From Macrotis lagotis (taxonomy: Eukaryota; Chordata; Mammalia; Peramelemorphia; Peramelidae): DNA of 64,000 nt. Shown here piece by piece: positions 35,984 through 51,621 of this stretch. The stretch is taken from NCBI RefSeq assembly GCF_037893015.1, contig NC_133658.1, positions 58,281,259-58,345,258 of the forward strand, read 5' to 3'. The notes beneath the pieces were generated by a model. That model did not search any database, was not told the DNA's origin, and worked only from the letters and a program-made list of their open reading frames with translations. A program made the position numbers and the translations under genes. Position 1 is the first letter of the stretch, and every line of letters begins with the position of its first letter.

Positions 35984-36806
35984 CTGGATTTTTTTGCAGC
36001 TCAGAAAGGTGAGGCTCAGAGAGTAATTTGGCCAGTGGTCACACATGTGGTCCGGGGGGGAGGGCAAGGATTCACACTCAGACCTCTGACACTAAGCCCA
36101 GGGCTCCCAGCACTCCCCTTTGGCCCGGACCTGGGAATGCACTGAGCCGGCTGTGCGTTTGGGGAGACCTCCGGGGGAAGCCTGGAGCACTGGAGGACCC
36201 CTCCTATTCTTCTTTTCTCCAGGGTCAGCCCAGGCAACTGTCATTTCCACAGGGGATTATTGCCCAGGCTATGAACTCTTTTTTTCCATCCCTTTGAGGC
36301 CTCTTCACTGCTTGTTAGCGCCTCAGCAGGGAGGTAGGCAGCAGCGAGCACTGGGGGAGATTCAAATCAGATGTAGTTAATAGCTCTGGGAAAAGGTTGG
36401 GTAGTGAAGGAGCTTGAAAATAATGGCTAAAAAGGTTTAATTTTTAAAATGTCTATGAATGTAATTTATACATGCTCTCCCTGCCTCCCATTACCATAGA
36501 TAATGGAGGGGAGGCTAATTTAAATCCCCATTCAATGCAGGTTAGTTGGACTCCTATGGAGAAATGAAAAGTCTGTGATGGGGGCTGGGGTCCTCTCCTC
36601 CAGCTGCTGCTCCCAGGGAAGGGGGATGCCTCAGCCAGGATGAATTTGCACATATGACAGATTCAGAATTCAGAAATGTTTGCTTTTTTCCTCCTTTAAC
36701 AGACATTTTTTTCTGTAACAGTCTTCATCCTTTGATGAATACTGCTTTCTCTGAGGTCTCCTGGCCAAGCACTTATACAGTCTTGGAAAGACTTACCATT
36801 CGGTGG

Positions 36807-36848
<42 letters not shown>

Positions 36849-37239
36849 TCACCTTGCCTTCAAGTGTCCCACCAAATAGACCAAATTCCTTATGGTGATG
36901 CAGATATAGAAATTGCTTTCATGAAGATAGGGGACTCTCTCTGTCCCTTTGTCATTCTCAACCCATTCCCTCATCTCTCTCCTGCTCAAGAAGCCCCACT
37001 CCTTAATGAGTTGCAACAGTCGGACAGCTTGGCCTCCCCACCACATTCACCACCACGGCCAAATCCTCTGCCACCATCATTCCTCATATTTCTTCGGGCT
37101 TATTTTGTTCAGCTGACTTAGGCATCTTGGGCTGCATCCTCACTAACCGCGTTAAATTTTGGAGAAATTCATCAGAGATGGATCAAAACTGCCAGGGACA
37201 TTACTTCGAGGAGGCTCCATATTTCACAGACTCTCTATG
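35984..37239. other. Repeat-poor stretch with (CA)n and a candidate regulatory block
   Basis: 36340-36660 looks like conserved non-coding DNA (GATGTAGTTAATAGCTCTGG, TACCATAGATAATGGAGGGG, GGCTAATTTAAATCCCC). (CA)n at 36809-36845. No gene supported. Confidence 0.45.
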
Positions 37240-37397
37240 TCCAATTTTTTATTTTAGTTTTTGCAAGGCAATGGGGTTAAGTGGCTTGCCCAAGGCCATA
37301 CAGCTAGGTCATTATTAAGTGTCTGAGGCCAGATTTGAACCCAGGTACTCTTGACTCCAAGGCTGGTTTTCTTTCCACTACGCCACCTAGCCACTCC
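37240..37397 (-). mobile_element. SINE-A, antisense
   Basis: T-rich tail, then TTTTTGCAAGGCAATGGGGT ... CTACGCCACCTAGCCACTCC. Flanking CACAGACTCT at 37225-37234 and 37398-37407 is the likely target duplication. Confidence 0.92.
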
Positions 37398-37689
37398 CAC
37401 AGACTCTACTATCAGAACCCTAGAATGTCAGAGCTAGTAGGAACCTCAGAGAACATCTCATCCACCACCTGCATTGTCCAAAGAAGATTCAATCTCAGGT
37501 AAATTGAGCTTCCCCCGATGGTATGGCACACTTCACTAAAGTACACTGCCTCATACACTTGGTTGGTACTGTTTGTAAAGAACTGTGTTGGGTCAGAGGA
37601 GTCTAGAGGCTTAGAATATAAGGTCACTTGCCCTAGAAAAGACTTTCAGTTGAAAGAAATCTGTAAAAGGGGTAACCAACCATATGATG
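37398..37689. other. Unassigned non-coding sequence
   Basis: Short stretch between two SINEs; nothing recognised. Confidence 0.4.
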
Positions 37690-37920
37690 ATAATAATGTT
37701 TGAAGAAGACTGCACATCAGGGAGGTGATGTCATGACAAGCATGTGAATTGGATTTGAGTGAGGGGGGCTGTGCTAGTCACCAGTCTCGCTTTCTCCTCC
37801 AGAGCCATCTGGGGCCAGTGGCCAGATATGGATCAGGACGACTGGAGATGGCCCTGGATGAGAGGCAATCGGGCTTAAGTGACTTGTCCAAAGTCACACA
37901 GCCATGATGAACTATTCTAA
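37690..37920 (-). mobile_element. SINE-C, antisense, 5' part missing
   Basis: Tail and body are present (ATCAGGGAGGTGATGTCATG, GGGGCCAGTGGCCAGATATG, TTAAGTGACTTGTCCAAAG), but the tRNA-like head is absent. Confidence 0.82.
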
Positions 37921-38020
37921 GGGACCAGTGAAGGGGGAGAAGATGTTGCAAGGCTGACCTTGGGGGGTGTTGGAAGGAAAACATCATCCAGACTTTGCCC
38001 TCTTCAGACATAGGTGGCAT

Positions 38021-38172
38021 TGGGAAGCTGGGTGCTTCAGTGGATAGAGCATAGGCCCTGGAGTCAGGAGGACCTGAGTTCAAATACAGCCTCAGATACT
38101 TAATAATTACCTCGCTGTGTGGCCTTGGGCAAGTCACTAATCCCACTGCCTAGCAAAAATTAAAAAAAAAAG
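38021..38172 (+). mobile_element. SINE-A upstream of the C16orf74 coding exon
   Basis: TGGGAAGCTGGGTGCTTCAG start, B-box GAGTTCAAATAC, and A-rich tail. Flanked by the exact 10-bp duplication TAGGTGGCAT at 38011-38020 and 38173-38182. It ends about 250 bp before the exon. Confidence 0.93.
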
Positions 38173-38182
38173 TAGGTGGCAT

Positions 38183-41587
<3,405 letters not shown>

Positions 41588-42236
41588 GAAGACAAACCAA
41601 AGATGACACATCCTTGGCACCTTCTCTGATGGTTCTCTCTGAGGGAAGAAGACTGTTCTCTCTTTCTTCCCACAGTATGGCCTCCTGCTTAGCTTCTTCT
41701 GGTCTCCAGATGCCCCAACGGTGACATGCCCCACTGGGTGAAATCCATTAAGTCTGTTGGATCAATGGAGTCATTCAGTGCTGAAGGAAAAGGACACAAA
41801 AGTGGGAAAAGATCAAGGCACCTTCCTTGACCAAGTCAAAGGCCAACAACAACAGAAGATCGGATGAAGAGAGTCAGGCTCATTAAACCTTGCGACTCTC
41901 TACCAGTGCCAGTGTGAAAAAAAGAAAGGGGGAAAATCCAATGGACCATAGTGGAATCTCCCATAATCTGATGGGATTTTTCTCCACTAGCAAGCCACAC
42001 ATCTGTACCCCGTGTCATGGGACCCTTCCAAGTGTGATGTGCCACAAGAAACAGATTATGTAATGTGGCTATGAATAAGACCTTGAAAGTCAAATTTTTT
42101 TTTAATGTTTTACAAGTATTGAGAAAGGTTAAATATGGTTTATAAATTGAAGATCTGAATTTGGTGAGGTTTTGGGGTTGGTTGTTTTGGGGTTTGGGGT
42201 TTTTTCATTACAAATAAATAACGTCTGAAACATACT
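41588..42236 (+). other. C16orf74: C16orf74 3' UTR (probable)
   Basis: About 650 bp without recognisable repeats between the stop codon and a canonical polyadenylation signal. The end point is inferred from the signal. Confidence 0.65.
42213..42218 (+). promoter_or_regulatory. C16orf74: Polyadenylation signal AATAAA of C16orf74
   Basis: AATAAA in ACAAATAAATAACG, with a GT-rich stretch (GGGTTGGTATGTTG) 35-50 bp downstream as expected of a cleavage site around 42230-42240. Confidence 0.65.
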
Positions 42237-44285
42237 ATGAATGTCACTTCCTGGGTTGGTATGTTGAAAGAGGTCACACAAGGCAGGCCTTAAGATGAGA
42301 GGGAATGTGGCTATCAAAGACTAAAGTCCTGACTCTGCCATCGTGTGACCAGAGTTCTCTCTCTGGGCTTCATCTTCCTCAGAAATCAGAGTTACTTCCC
42401 AATGTCCCTGCCAACTTAACTAGTCAGTGTTCCAGAGTTCTTTCTGGCTTTGATATCCTATTTGTCTTAAGTAACAGTCAATCAATCTAACATTGGAATC
42501 AAACATAGGTCCCTATAGGATGCCTTCCCTGATTCTCTATTAAGAAGCTAAACATGGTTCCCTTTATTCAGTTTCTATTTACACCCCCAACACATGGGAA
42601 GAACCCAGTAAATGGGTGATACAATGATAAGAACACTAAATTTATAATCAGATAGCATAAGCTTGAATTCTAACTCTTCTACCTACAAACTCTGTAATCT
42701 TGATCAAATAACCTAGGACTCAGTTTCTCCCTCTGTAAAATGAAGAGATTGGACTAGATGACTCCTAAGATACTTACCAGTTCTAAAATTCTATGATTCT
42801 TAAAATAGTAAATCACTTTTCTCCCAGATTTCCTTCCAGTCTTTGTTCACACCTTTAAATATATATATATATATGATTATAACATTTTATATATATATAT
42901 GATTATAACATTATATATATATATATATATATATATATTCTGTACTCTATTTTCTTCACTAGACATAGTTCCATATTCATAGATTTTCCATTTGTTCACC
43001 TAGTGCTCAAATCTGACATTTTCCCTAACTCAATTCCCTTCCATTGAGTTATAAGGGGAAAACATGGGGGCAGAGAGGGCAGGGGGAATTGTATTTCAAC
43101 TAGTTCCCTCCTATGAAGACTTTGAGAGGGTCCATTTCTAAAGGCTATCCTAATTGAATATACCTAGAAATTCAATTCATGACCCCCTTTCTCTCTTGGA
43201 AATTTCCCATCAGCATTCTATAAAGGAACTTCTTAAGTATATAGTGAGAAGACTCTGGCTTTGATATCAGGAGATGTGAATTCAAGTCCTGGACTGTGTT
43301 CTTTCCACATGGTCACTGTGGGTCACATTCTCCTCACCTGTAAAATGAGGTGGTTGGAAGAAATGATCTCTTCATTCCTTTCTAGTTTTATCATTACTTA
43401 CCTAACCGTGGTTTAATTGGGTTGGGCGTTTGCCAAAGGGAGACACAAGGGAAGATAGGTGTGATTATAAACATTAGCTAAGACAACAATATGAGCTTAG
43501 CAACAGACTGCAAGTCTGCCTTCTGAGGATCAGCCCAGGAAAGTTGGGGCAAAGGCTTATCATCAGAAGGTTGGCCCTCAGATGGTGATGCAATTAAGTC
43601 GGAGGAGCCACAAACTGCCTTGGCAGAAAGTGCCCCTGCCACTGATCACAGATTCTTATACCCTGATGTTAGTAAGACACAGTGCTATGAGACATATGGG
43701 AAGGGACTTAAAAGGATGGGCTTCTGGGAGCTTCCTATGTGGCCAAGTGGACAGCTGCAGAGGACCCAGAAACTGGAAGAAGCCCAGGGTAGGTGCTACT
43801 ATCCATAAAGAGCCAATCCTAAGGACTTGGAAGGAGAAAAGGATTTCATCACCTGGCTCAGGGTAAGTCAACCTCACTGTATTTCTTTCACTAGCCGAGT
43901 TGACAGATGGAACTGGGAAAGCTGGCACATGAGATTAAGCCACCTTCTTTTTTTTTTAAATGACCCTTTCTTCGAAACTATCAGCTTTGCTATTAAGGTT
44001 GAATTCCAGACACTAGCTATATGACCCTGGTCAAATCACAAAACTCTGTCTGCCTCAGTTTCCTCATTTGTAAAATGGAAATAATAAAAGCGCCTACCTC
44101 ACAAAATTGTTATGAAGATGAAATGAGATAATATTTGTAAGGCACTAGATAAATAAATGCTAGTCATTGTTGTTATTGTTGTTGTTGTTATCCCAGTCAA
44201 CTCTGGAACACACTCTGGGCATGGCACTTCCTCTTCTAATTCTCAGTTTATTCTTAGATAATAGGAAATGATTGGACAATATGAC
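42237..44285. other. Intergenic sequence between C16orf74 and GINS2, part 1
   Basis: Sense MIR-like copies at about 42590-42800, 43235-43400 and 43990-44170. (GTT)n at 44166-44192. No gene supported; open frames of up to 94 codons have no known domain. Confidence 0.45.
42858..42938. repeat. (AT)n with duplicated interruption
   Basis: (AT)n runs separated by two copies of GATTATAACATT, at about 42874 and 42901. Confidence 0.92.
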
Positions 44286-44437
44286 TTTTTTGTTAGTTTT
44301 TGCAAGACAATGGGGTTAAGTGACTTGCCCAAGGTCACACAGCTAGGTAATTATTGAGTGTCTGAGGCCGGATTTGAACTCAGATCCTCCTGACTCCAGG
44401 GCCGGTGCTCTATCCACTGTGCCACCTAGCTGCCCCA
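44286..44437 (-). mobile_element. SINE-A, antisense
   Basis: TTTTTGCAAGACAATGGGGT ... CTGTGCCACCTAGCTGCCCC. Confidence 0.94.
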
Positions 44438-44663
44438 GGCAGTGTAATTTTAAGGTCTTTATTGGTTCTGACTATTTGCTAAAATCCTTTCCTATCCTTG
44501 ATACATATAGTATTCTATTAGGTGTGCCCCTGGGAATATTTTTTAAAGGAAAATAATTATTCAATACTTAATCATAAGTATTTGTCAGATGAACTAAAGA
44601 TCATTAGTTATTTAAATTACTTTAAAATAAACAATAAAACTTTGCTTGAAAAAATAGATTTTT

Positions 44664-44826
44664 GGGGGCAGCTAGGTGGCACAGTGGATAAAGCACCGGC
44701 CCTGGAGGTAGGAGTACCTGGGTTCAAATCCGGTCTCAGACACTCAATAATTACCTAGCTGTGTGGCCTTGGGCAAGCCACTTAACCCCCATTTGCCTTG
44801 CAAAAACCTTAAAAAAAAAAGTTTTT
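44664..44826 (+). mobile_element. SINE-A, low divergence
   Basis: GGGGGCAGCTAGGTGGCACA ... TTTGCCTTGCAAAAACC plus A tail. Flanks AAAAAATAGATTTT at about 44649-44662 and 44829-44842 are the target duplication. Confidence 0.95.
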
Positions 44827-44842
44827 TTAAAAAAATAGATTT

Positions 44843-47599
44843 TGTCTTAATTAAAAATAAGACCCAAAATGCCAGACTTTTTTTGAAGATACATATTCAT
44901 ATCTCTGCATCTAGCTTAGATTTTTGTATTCAAATGTCCTGTCCAGCTCTATCATTTTTTTTTTGTTATTAAACCCCTTTTTTCTCTAACATTCTACAGG
45001 CATAACTGGGAGAGCCAATAAGGTTTGTTACCCCCAACTTCTCACTTCTAGGAATTTTTTCTAGCCCCCTTCTTTTATTTCTCCTCTCCTAGAGCAGGAC
45101 TACTGCTCTCTTACCTCCTTTTGCCTTTAGGAAAGTTTCTGTTATCAGTCATTTATACCTCAGTATGAATTACTTAAAAAATCAATACTCAAATTAATTT
45201 TTAAAAAATCAATACTCAGAAGCTCAAGAGTATTTGTATTTCAAGCCTGTCTCTTACTCAGGAATTTAGGGAATCGGGATACCCTTCAGCTCCTAGGATT
45301 TTTCCCTCAATATGCATCGATGGAGATGCTGGAGATGAAAGAGCACTATCAGTATGATGGTTTTGTGCTGCCTACACTTTCCCTCAGTGTATGAACCTGG
45401 TCATGTCAACCCTTTGAAACTGGATCAGACCTCAGAACTCCACTGCAGAAGGTGAGGGACACAATACCATCCCTGGCCTACAGAACAGAAAGATACTGCT
45501 TGCCAAGCAGTGCCAGGGATGGCGAGTGGACTTGTGGTTTCATTATTACTGGTGTAGGGAACTCCCCATTGACATATGCAGATCAACACCTTCTCAGCTA
45601 TTTAGCTATTTAGAAAGCTGCCGAGAGCGTGTGGAGGTTAAGACATTTGATCTTGGAGTGTCAGAGGGAGGCAGGACTTGAACATTTCTTCCTGGTTTCT
45701 TGGCTGACTGCTAGGATAGAGATGCAATGATAAAAAAAAAATTCTATGTTCCCAATTTTGTACCTTTAATAGAAGAATTCAAAGAAATTGGCTTGGGTGA
45801 ACCTTCTTGTAAACAAGAGAAGTAGGCATCCTGAAGTACCATGTGCTATCGCTATCAGCTAGAAGAGAGGACTCTTAACCACTTTTGTGTCATGAAGCCC
45901 TTTGGCAGTCTGAGGAAATCTGTGAGGCCCCTCTCAGGGTTGCCTGCATTCATAATTGAAGAAAACACTAAATTTCAGTTAGAGGTTAGTGAAAATAAAG
46001 ATGTAATTGTTTTCCCAGTCAACTTTATGGAACCCCTGAAGTATGTTCATAGACCCTTAGGGATTTCTGGAACTCAGAACAGGAACCTTTGGACTAGATA
46101 ATCCCTAGAGTTTTACCAGTTAATTCTTTGATTCTTAATTATTTCTGACCTTTGAGTTGCAGGGAGGTGGGAGATCCATAGTAGAGGTCTTAATTTTACA
46201 TTCCACCCACCAGGATTCAGGAAAGAAAATGGTATCATAGATCGAGTTTGTACTTTAATCTAAATCAACCACAAGAAGACCTTTCTTTAGGGTACTAGGA
46301 ATAGGGTGGATTAACTGCCCCCAAACTATATAATCCCCACTGTCTCACAATGAGACAGAACAAGCATTTGACTCAAGAAAGATGGCAGCTTGGTGAAAGG
46401 ACTTGGTTTAACAGCTAGGGGTAGAGTGAAAGACCTAGGTCTTTTCCAACTAAAAGTAGCCCCCAAACTCACAACCCTTATAAGAGCTCTTCCTGTGCCC
46501 ACCCCCTTCTTAGAGATCTCCTCCCCAAATTCCTTTTTACCAAATTTATTATTTCATTGGCATAGGGAATACCACTATATAAACTCTTTTCTACCAATGC
46601 AGTTATATAGTCTTTGAGAGTTTACCTGGGGGCAGTACAAGGCTGGAGAGCTGCCTCAGGGCTTGCTCAGCTAGGATCATACAATCAGTGTGTATGAGGG
46701 GCAGAACTTGAAAAACCAGGTCTTCCTAAATCAGGAACTGCCTCTTTATCAATTGAACCAACGTGTCAAACTTCAAAAGAAGCAGAGATCCCTAATCATC
46801 ACACAAAGGGGGACACCTCTATGTCACCCCACCATGCTTCTCCCTGTTGACCTTTCTCATCATGTCAGCCTGTCAAGGTTTCTCTTGTCTTTTTTTTTCT
46901 TAACGTCTCCTTAATGAAATGATCTCAGGTGACCCGAGTCTCTGGAGAACAAAGCTCAAGAGAGGAGGGGAACTGCTAAGAACTCAGGTTTAAGAACACA
47001 ATTCAGAATAACACCATTAGAGAAGCAAAAGGAGAGTCATGGAAACAGATCATTGTGGTGCCACTGAGAGCTCTCTGGAGAGCTCAGATGGTAAAAAGAT
47101 GAGTATGAAAGACAAGAGGGAAGTACAATGAAGACATCATTAAAAAAAAAAAGAGGGGCATATGATTGTAAGAAAGGCAGGAAAAAACCAAGAACCAGAA
47201 TTATTTGCAAAATCCTGACAACAAAAGGTATTTTTTAAAAGCTTATGTTTGGGGGATTATAAAACCAAGGAAATGATAACAGCTGGGAGGGAAGATTGAG
47301 GGGGGAACCCCTGCTTGAGACAAATAGTTCAATGTTAAAAGGAGATTTCTCTTTTTTTTTTGCTTCTGTTCTTTCTATCAAGGAGAATAAGTTTGAAACA
47401 GCTAAAATAAGGAAGAAAAAATGATTCCTTGGGAATTGAAATCTAAGATAGGAGAAGAAAAGGCAAAGCACCTAGCTGTTCAAAATGAGTTTAAATCACC
47501 TGGCAAATTGCATCCCAAGGGGATGAAAAGGTTTGGGGGGGGATGTGATAGGTAAATGGCTAATCTTTGAAAAAAAATATCCCTGCCTGGCTGCACAGT
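44843..47599. other. Intergenic sequence, part 2
   Basis: 45858-46140 is an ancient interspersed repeat (ACTCTTAACCACTTTTGTGT, TTCAGTTAGAGGTTAGTGAA) whose family I cannot name with confidence. Its 86-codon frame is repeat-derived. MIR-like pieces occur at about 46640-46760. The rest is unassigned. Confidence 0.45.
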
Positions 47600-48115
47600 T
47601 TGGGGAAGGGAGGAAGGAGAATTCTGGGGGAGGCTTTGAATTGGGGAAGCCAAGGAGCCCCTCAAACAGCTCTGGGGCTGTTGTGTTAGAAGCTGTATTT
47701 CCGGAGGACCCCTGCCCAGAGGCCCCAGGACCGCCATGCTCCTTGCTCCAGTTCCCTTTAGTCTGGCTGGCCCCTGGTCTCCATTTGTTTGTAATCCTCT
47801 GCTCTTTATTCTAAGCTTTTAGTACCCATGGTAACAGGAGCAGAGCGGGGAGGGAAGGAGGTGAGTGTGCTGAGCCCACTCTTCCCCCCACCCCATGAGG
47901 CCTGCACCAGAGGCAGCTTATTGACACAAGGATGCCTGCTTCTTCCAGAGAAAAGTAGGGGGTGAGGGGGGTAGCAAGGCTGTCCTGGCTGGCAGAAGGT
48001 CTGCCCTCAGCTGTTCCTGCAAAGCTTCATTCAGATGCTAACACAGAGCTGTCTCTCTCCCACCTTGCAGGGCCAGATCTTACCTGGTAATTCAGCAAGC
48101 TTAAAAAGCTAGGCA
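47600..48115. other. Repeat-poor block, candidate regulatory element
   Basis: About 500 bp without recognised repeats and with higher GC (GTATTTCCGGAGGACCCC, CCCATGGTAACAGGAGCAGA, GGCAGCTTATTGACACAAGG). No exon supported. Confidence 0.4.
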
Positions 48116-49059
48116 TGGGAAAATGGTAATAGAGGGCCTATTGGTCTAGTCTGCATCTGGAGTGTGTCTGCTTATTAGAGATAAAGAGGCCCATTTCCGC
48201 TGATGGCTGCTGCTTTCCTTTCCTTACAATAAAGATTGTGACTTTCTGCTCCATTTGTGTCTTCTTGTGTGTGTGTTTTTTTAGTCTGCCCCCCTCTTTT
48301 TTTTCCTTGGCCAACCAAGTCCCTATAGTGGCCTTAACTTCTAGTTTTGAGTCATAATAGACCCATATGGGACTTGGGATGCTACAGAACCAACTGATCA
48401 TGATACAGACAGGGCTTCCCCTCAGGGAGCTGACATGCCAGAGCTGAGTTTCCTTCTGAAAGGGTCCCTGTACCTCCCTGGCCTCTTCCAGTGATATGTG
48501 ACTGCAGATGTCCTGGTCTACCACTCCAGGGTCCGGTGATAATGCCATTCCTCTCGTGGGACTGTGTTCCCTTCCAATTCCAGCTCCTGCCTCCCAGGGG
48601 GACAGGTTATCAGATGTTCCTCCTAAACTGAATTTACAGAAACCTGGTTTTTGGAGGTCAAGAGCGTGAAGGCAATTTTAATCAGATCTGGAATTTCTAT
48701 CCTGCAACCTGCTACTTACTTGACCACGTGATATTGGAGAAATCACTTTCCCTCTCTGGACCTTAATTTCTCCAGTTACAAATTGGGAGGGACCTAGGCG
48801 ATGACTTTGAAGGTCACTTTCAGTTCTAGGATTCTTTCCGTTTTTTTTAATCCAAAGATTTAATCCCAAAGTCTTCCTTTTCAATTTTGTTTCCCTTTTC
48901 ATGGACTGTGTTTAAAGCTCCTTTAATATAAAAAAGCAAAGTGGATTAATTAAGTACAATTTTTAAAAGCTTTTTAAGGAAAGTAAAATGTAAAGAACTT
49001 AGTCAACGGTATGTGAAGAAAAAATAAATGGGAAAAGTATCATACAATGAGACTTAACC
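48116..49059. other. Intergenic sequence, part 3
   Basis: A MIR-like sense piece at about 48660-48830. Otherwise unassigned. The 136-codon minus-strand frame at 48138 has no known domain. Confidence 0.4.
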
Positions 49060-49796
49060 TTGACCCTGATGTGACATAAGAAGATTCCCAGGTTCCAAGA
49101 AGAGAGAGGTAGGACTTCGGTACCAGGAAAGAGAACTCATCAGTAATCTTGGGGAGGGGGGAGAAAAGTGTGAAAACAGATGGAAATTTAATTTTTTAAT
49201 GACAGCAGCAGATGGCAAAAGACACAAAAGTGTATTCACACCATGTCGGAGCCATTTATAGAATGAACGGCTGGCACCGCTGGTAATGCATATCAATAGG
49301 GTTTGTGTTATCACTCCCCTGTGAAATGGAGGAGAGGAGCAGTATTTGGAGCCTGAGGATTGTGATCTTCTCTCTGGGTGAACTTCAAAAAATAGAAAAG
49401 CTGGCACTCCTGGGAGGAACTTGGACTCAGTGCCAGGCTGAGCCACAGGTAGGTGGGGAATACCTGTGGCGGCATGGTGGATGCCAGCTGCCCAATTACT
49501 GGCTCTGCTTGGTAATCCCTGCCTCTCTCGCAGCTTGGGCCCAGGGAAAGAAGAATTAGACTGTGAGGAGATATTTTCCACCTTGTATTCCTGGGTTGCC
49601 AATCATTTCTTCCTAATGCGTACCTTCCCCCAACTTACAACCACTCCTCTTTTTAACTGCTGATTATCTACCCAATCCAACAAACATTAGAATGTCCCCA
49701 TATGTAGACATGGGCTACAGGCTGGAGGAGAACAGAAAGAAAGACATTTCTTGCCATTTATTTGTTCAATAAATAATAATTAAATACCTACTGTGT
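49060..49796. other. Repeat-poor block, candidate regulatory element
   Basis: 49150-49400 has the look of conserved non-coding DNA (ATTTAATTTTTTAATGACAG, GGAGCCATTTATAGAATGAA, CTGGTAATGCATATCAATAG). The 182-codon minus-strand frame across it does not resemble a known protein. Confidence 0.4.
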
Positions 49797-50040
49797 CCCA
49801 GGGTGGTGCGATGGATAGAGTGCTAGACCTGGATCAGAAAGACTCATTTTCCTGAGTTCAAATCTGGCCTCAGACACTTATTGGTAGTGTGATCATGGGC
49901 AGCCACTTCACCCTGTTTGCCTCAGTTTCTTCATCTTTCAAATGAGTTGGAGAAGAAAATGGCAACCCCTCCAGTATCTCTGGCAAGACACCCTCAAAAG
50001 GAATTATGAAGAGTCAGGTATGACTGAGCCACCACAACCA
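49797..50040 (+). mobile_element. MAR1-like CORE-SINE (SINE-B), sense
   Basis: GGGTGGTGCGATGGATAGAG, AGTTGGAGAAGAAAATGGCA, GAGTCAGGTATGACTGAG. Confidence 0.9.
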
Positions 50041-50149
50041 GAGTGACCAGAATCAAGAGCAAGATCTTGGTTAGGATCTTTGATTTATGAACTAAGGATG
50101 ACTGAAGATCATCTCTTTCACAGTAACAAATCCTGTGGAGGATGATGGA

Positions 50150-50540
50150 AGTCAGGGAATCAACCCATTTACTAAGCATCTATGGTGTGCTAGGTGCTGT
50201 GGGGGATGAGAGGAGACAAGTCAATCCCCACTTTCAAGGACTTCAGTCTAATGCGAGAAGCAAAATGCAATGATGCCCAAATAAGATATACACAAGATGA
50301 ATTGAAGGTAGTTTCAGAAGGAAGGCATTAAGATTAAGAACTGGCAAAGACTTCTTGTAGAAGATAGGACTTCAGTTGAGACTCGAAAGAAAACAGGGAA
50401 GGCAGAGGTGGAGTTGAGGAGGGAGTATATTGCAGGCCAATGGGGCACAGTCATGGGGAATACCAGGAGATAGGAGGTAGCAGAATAACAAAGAGGCCAT
50501 GTACCTGGATAGCAGAGTATGTGGAGGAGAGGAAGGTATA
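50150..50540 (+). repeat. Ancient interspersed repeat fragment
   Basis: ACTAAGCATCTATGGTGTGC, AGACTTCTTGTAGAAGATAG and TGAGACTCGAAAGAAAAC. Same family and order as 26691-27520. Confidence 0.65.
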
Positions 50541-50619
50541 AGAAGAGTGGAAAGGGAAGGAAAGGGAAAGACTACTAACCCTTCATAATCTTTCCCTTTC
50601 CTTCCCTTTCCACTCTTCT
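50541..50619. repeat. Perfect 30-bp inverted repeat (hairpin) with 19-bp spacer
   Basis: Left arm 50541-50570 starts AGAAGAGTGGAAAGGG; right arm 50590-50619 is its exact reverse complement and ends CCCTTTCCACTCTTCT. One arm is all purine except a T, the other all pyrimidine except an A. The spacer is ACTACTAACCCTTCATAAT. Confidence 0.98.
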
Positions 50620-51009
50620 ACCAGCACCTAATACACCATAGATGCTTTACTTGGAGCAATTAGAATATTTCAGAAAATTTATCAGATGAAGTGCTGGAAT
50701 TGGAAGCAGAAGCTGCAAGGTTTAAGCCAGCTCTGTCACTTATTACCTCCAAGACCTTTGACTAGTCATCATATCTCATGGTTTTATTTTCCTCGGTGGA
50801 TAAAATGATCTCTAAGATCCCTTCCTTCTCTAAAGTTATCTTGTAAGTGATGATCCTGAGACCAATTGAAAAATTCCATGGTGACAAAATAATTTGAGTA
50901 GGTGTGTGACTAGTATTGGGTGGGGGCCAGACATGGAGCCATAAGTGGGTGGAGGGTGTCAGTTGAAGGAATTGAGGATATTTAGTCTGGAGAAAGAGAA
51001 ACAAAGATG
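50620..51009. other. Non-coding, MIR-like
   Basis: Sense MIR-like pattern at about 50670-50850. No gene. Confidence 0.4.
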
Positions 51010-51255
51010 TGTGAGTTATGCTTGAGGACATGATGGTTCATTTTAGGTATCTGAAGAGTTAGTATGTCAAAGAGTCTGTTCTATTCAGCCCCAGGGAACA
51101 GAACCAGAAGCAATGAATAAAAGTTTAGAGAGATAGATATATTTTGTTTTGAAGTAAGGAAAAGAATTCCTGATCACAGTTGTCCCCAAAGTGTAATGGA
51201 CTGCCTCAGGAAGTCATTGGAGGTCTAAGATTTAGATATAAAAGTAGAAAGATGA
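51010..51255 (+). mobile_element. L3/CR1-type LINE 3' end, copy 1 of a local duplication
   Basis: TCTGTTCTATTCAGCCCCAG, GAACCAGAAGCAATGAAT, AATGGACTGCCTCAGGAAGT: the typical L3/CR1 3' region. A nearly identical copy is at 52686-52925. Confidence 0.8.
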
Positions 51256-51621
51256 GAAATAGAAGAAAAGAATACTTATTTATTCATCTGTATTCAATCT
51301 ATCTCACCACATAGTGGAAGATATAGAAAAACAAAGCAAATGAGACAGACCCTGTCCTCAAGAATCTTCCATTCTAAAGGGGTAAGTCAACATATAAAGG
51401 GAACTCAAAGAGGGGCATAGGATTGTCAGTGGAACTGAGAAGTTGGAGTCAGAGAAAGGAATACTGACCACAAAACTCAGCAGGAAAAGAGAGTTTTCAT
51501 GTGGCGAGACCCCTGACCATTGTTCCACTCCAATCTCCATGGCAAATCTATGACTTCTTCCTCTCTAAAGGACTGCTTCTACCATTGGCTTGAACTAGGT
51601 CCAGTTTCCATGAGTTCTTTC
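51256..51621. other. Unassigned non-coding sequence
   Basis: Includes GGAATACTGACCACAAAACT (51459-51478) in a 34-bp stretch that recurs at about 54559. Otherwise nothing recognised. Confidence 0.4.

Noticed and set aside
45841..46101. 86-codon + strand frame starting MCYRYQLEERTLNHF
   Set aside because: It lies in an ancient interspersed repeat; the peptide is the repeat translated.
49054..49602. 182-codon minus-strand frame
   Set aside because: No recognised domain, no splice or promoter context and ordinary intergenic composition. A frame of this size is unusual but not convincing by itself.
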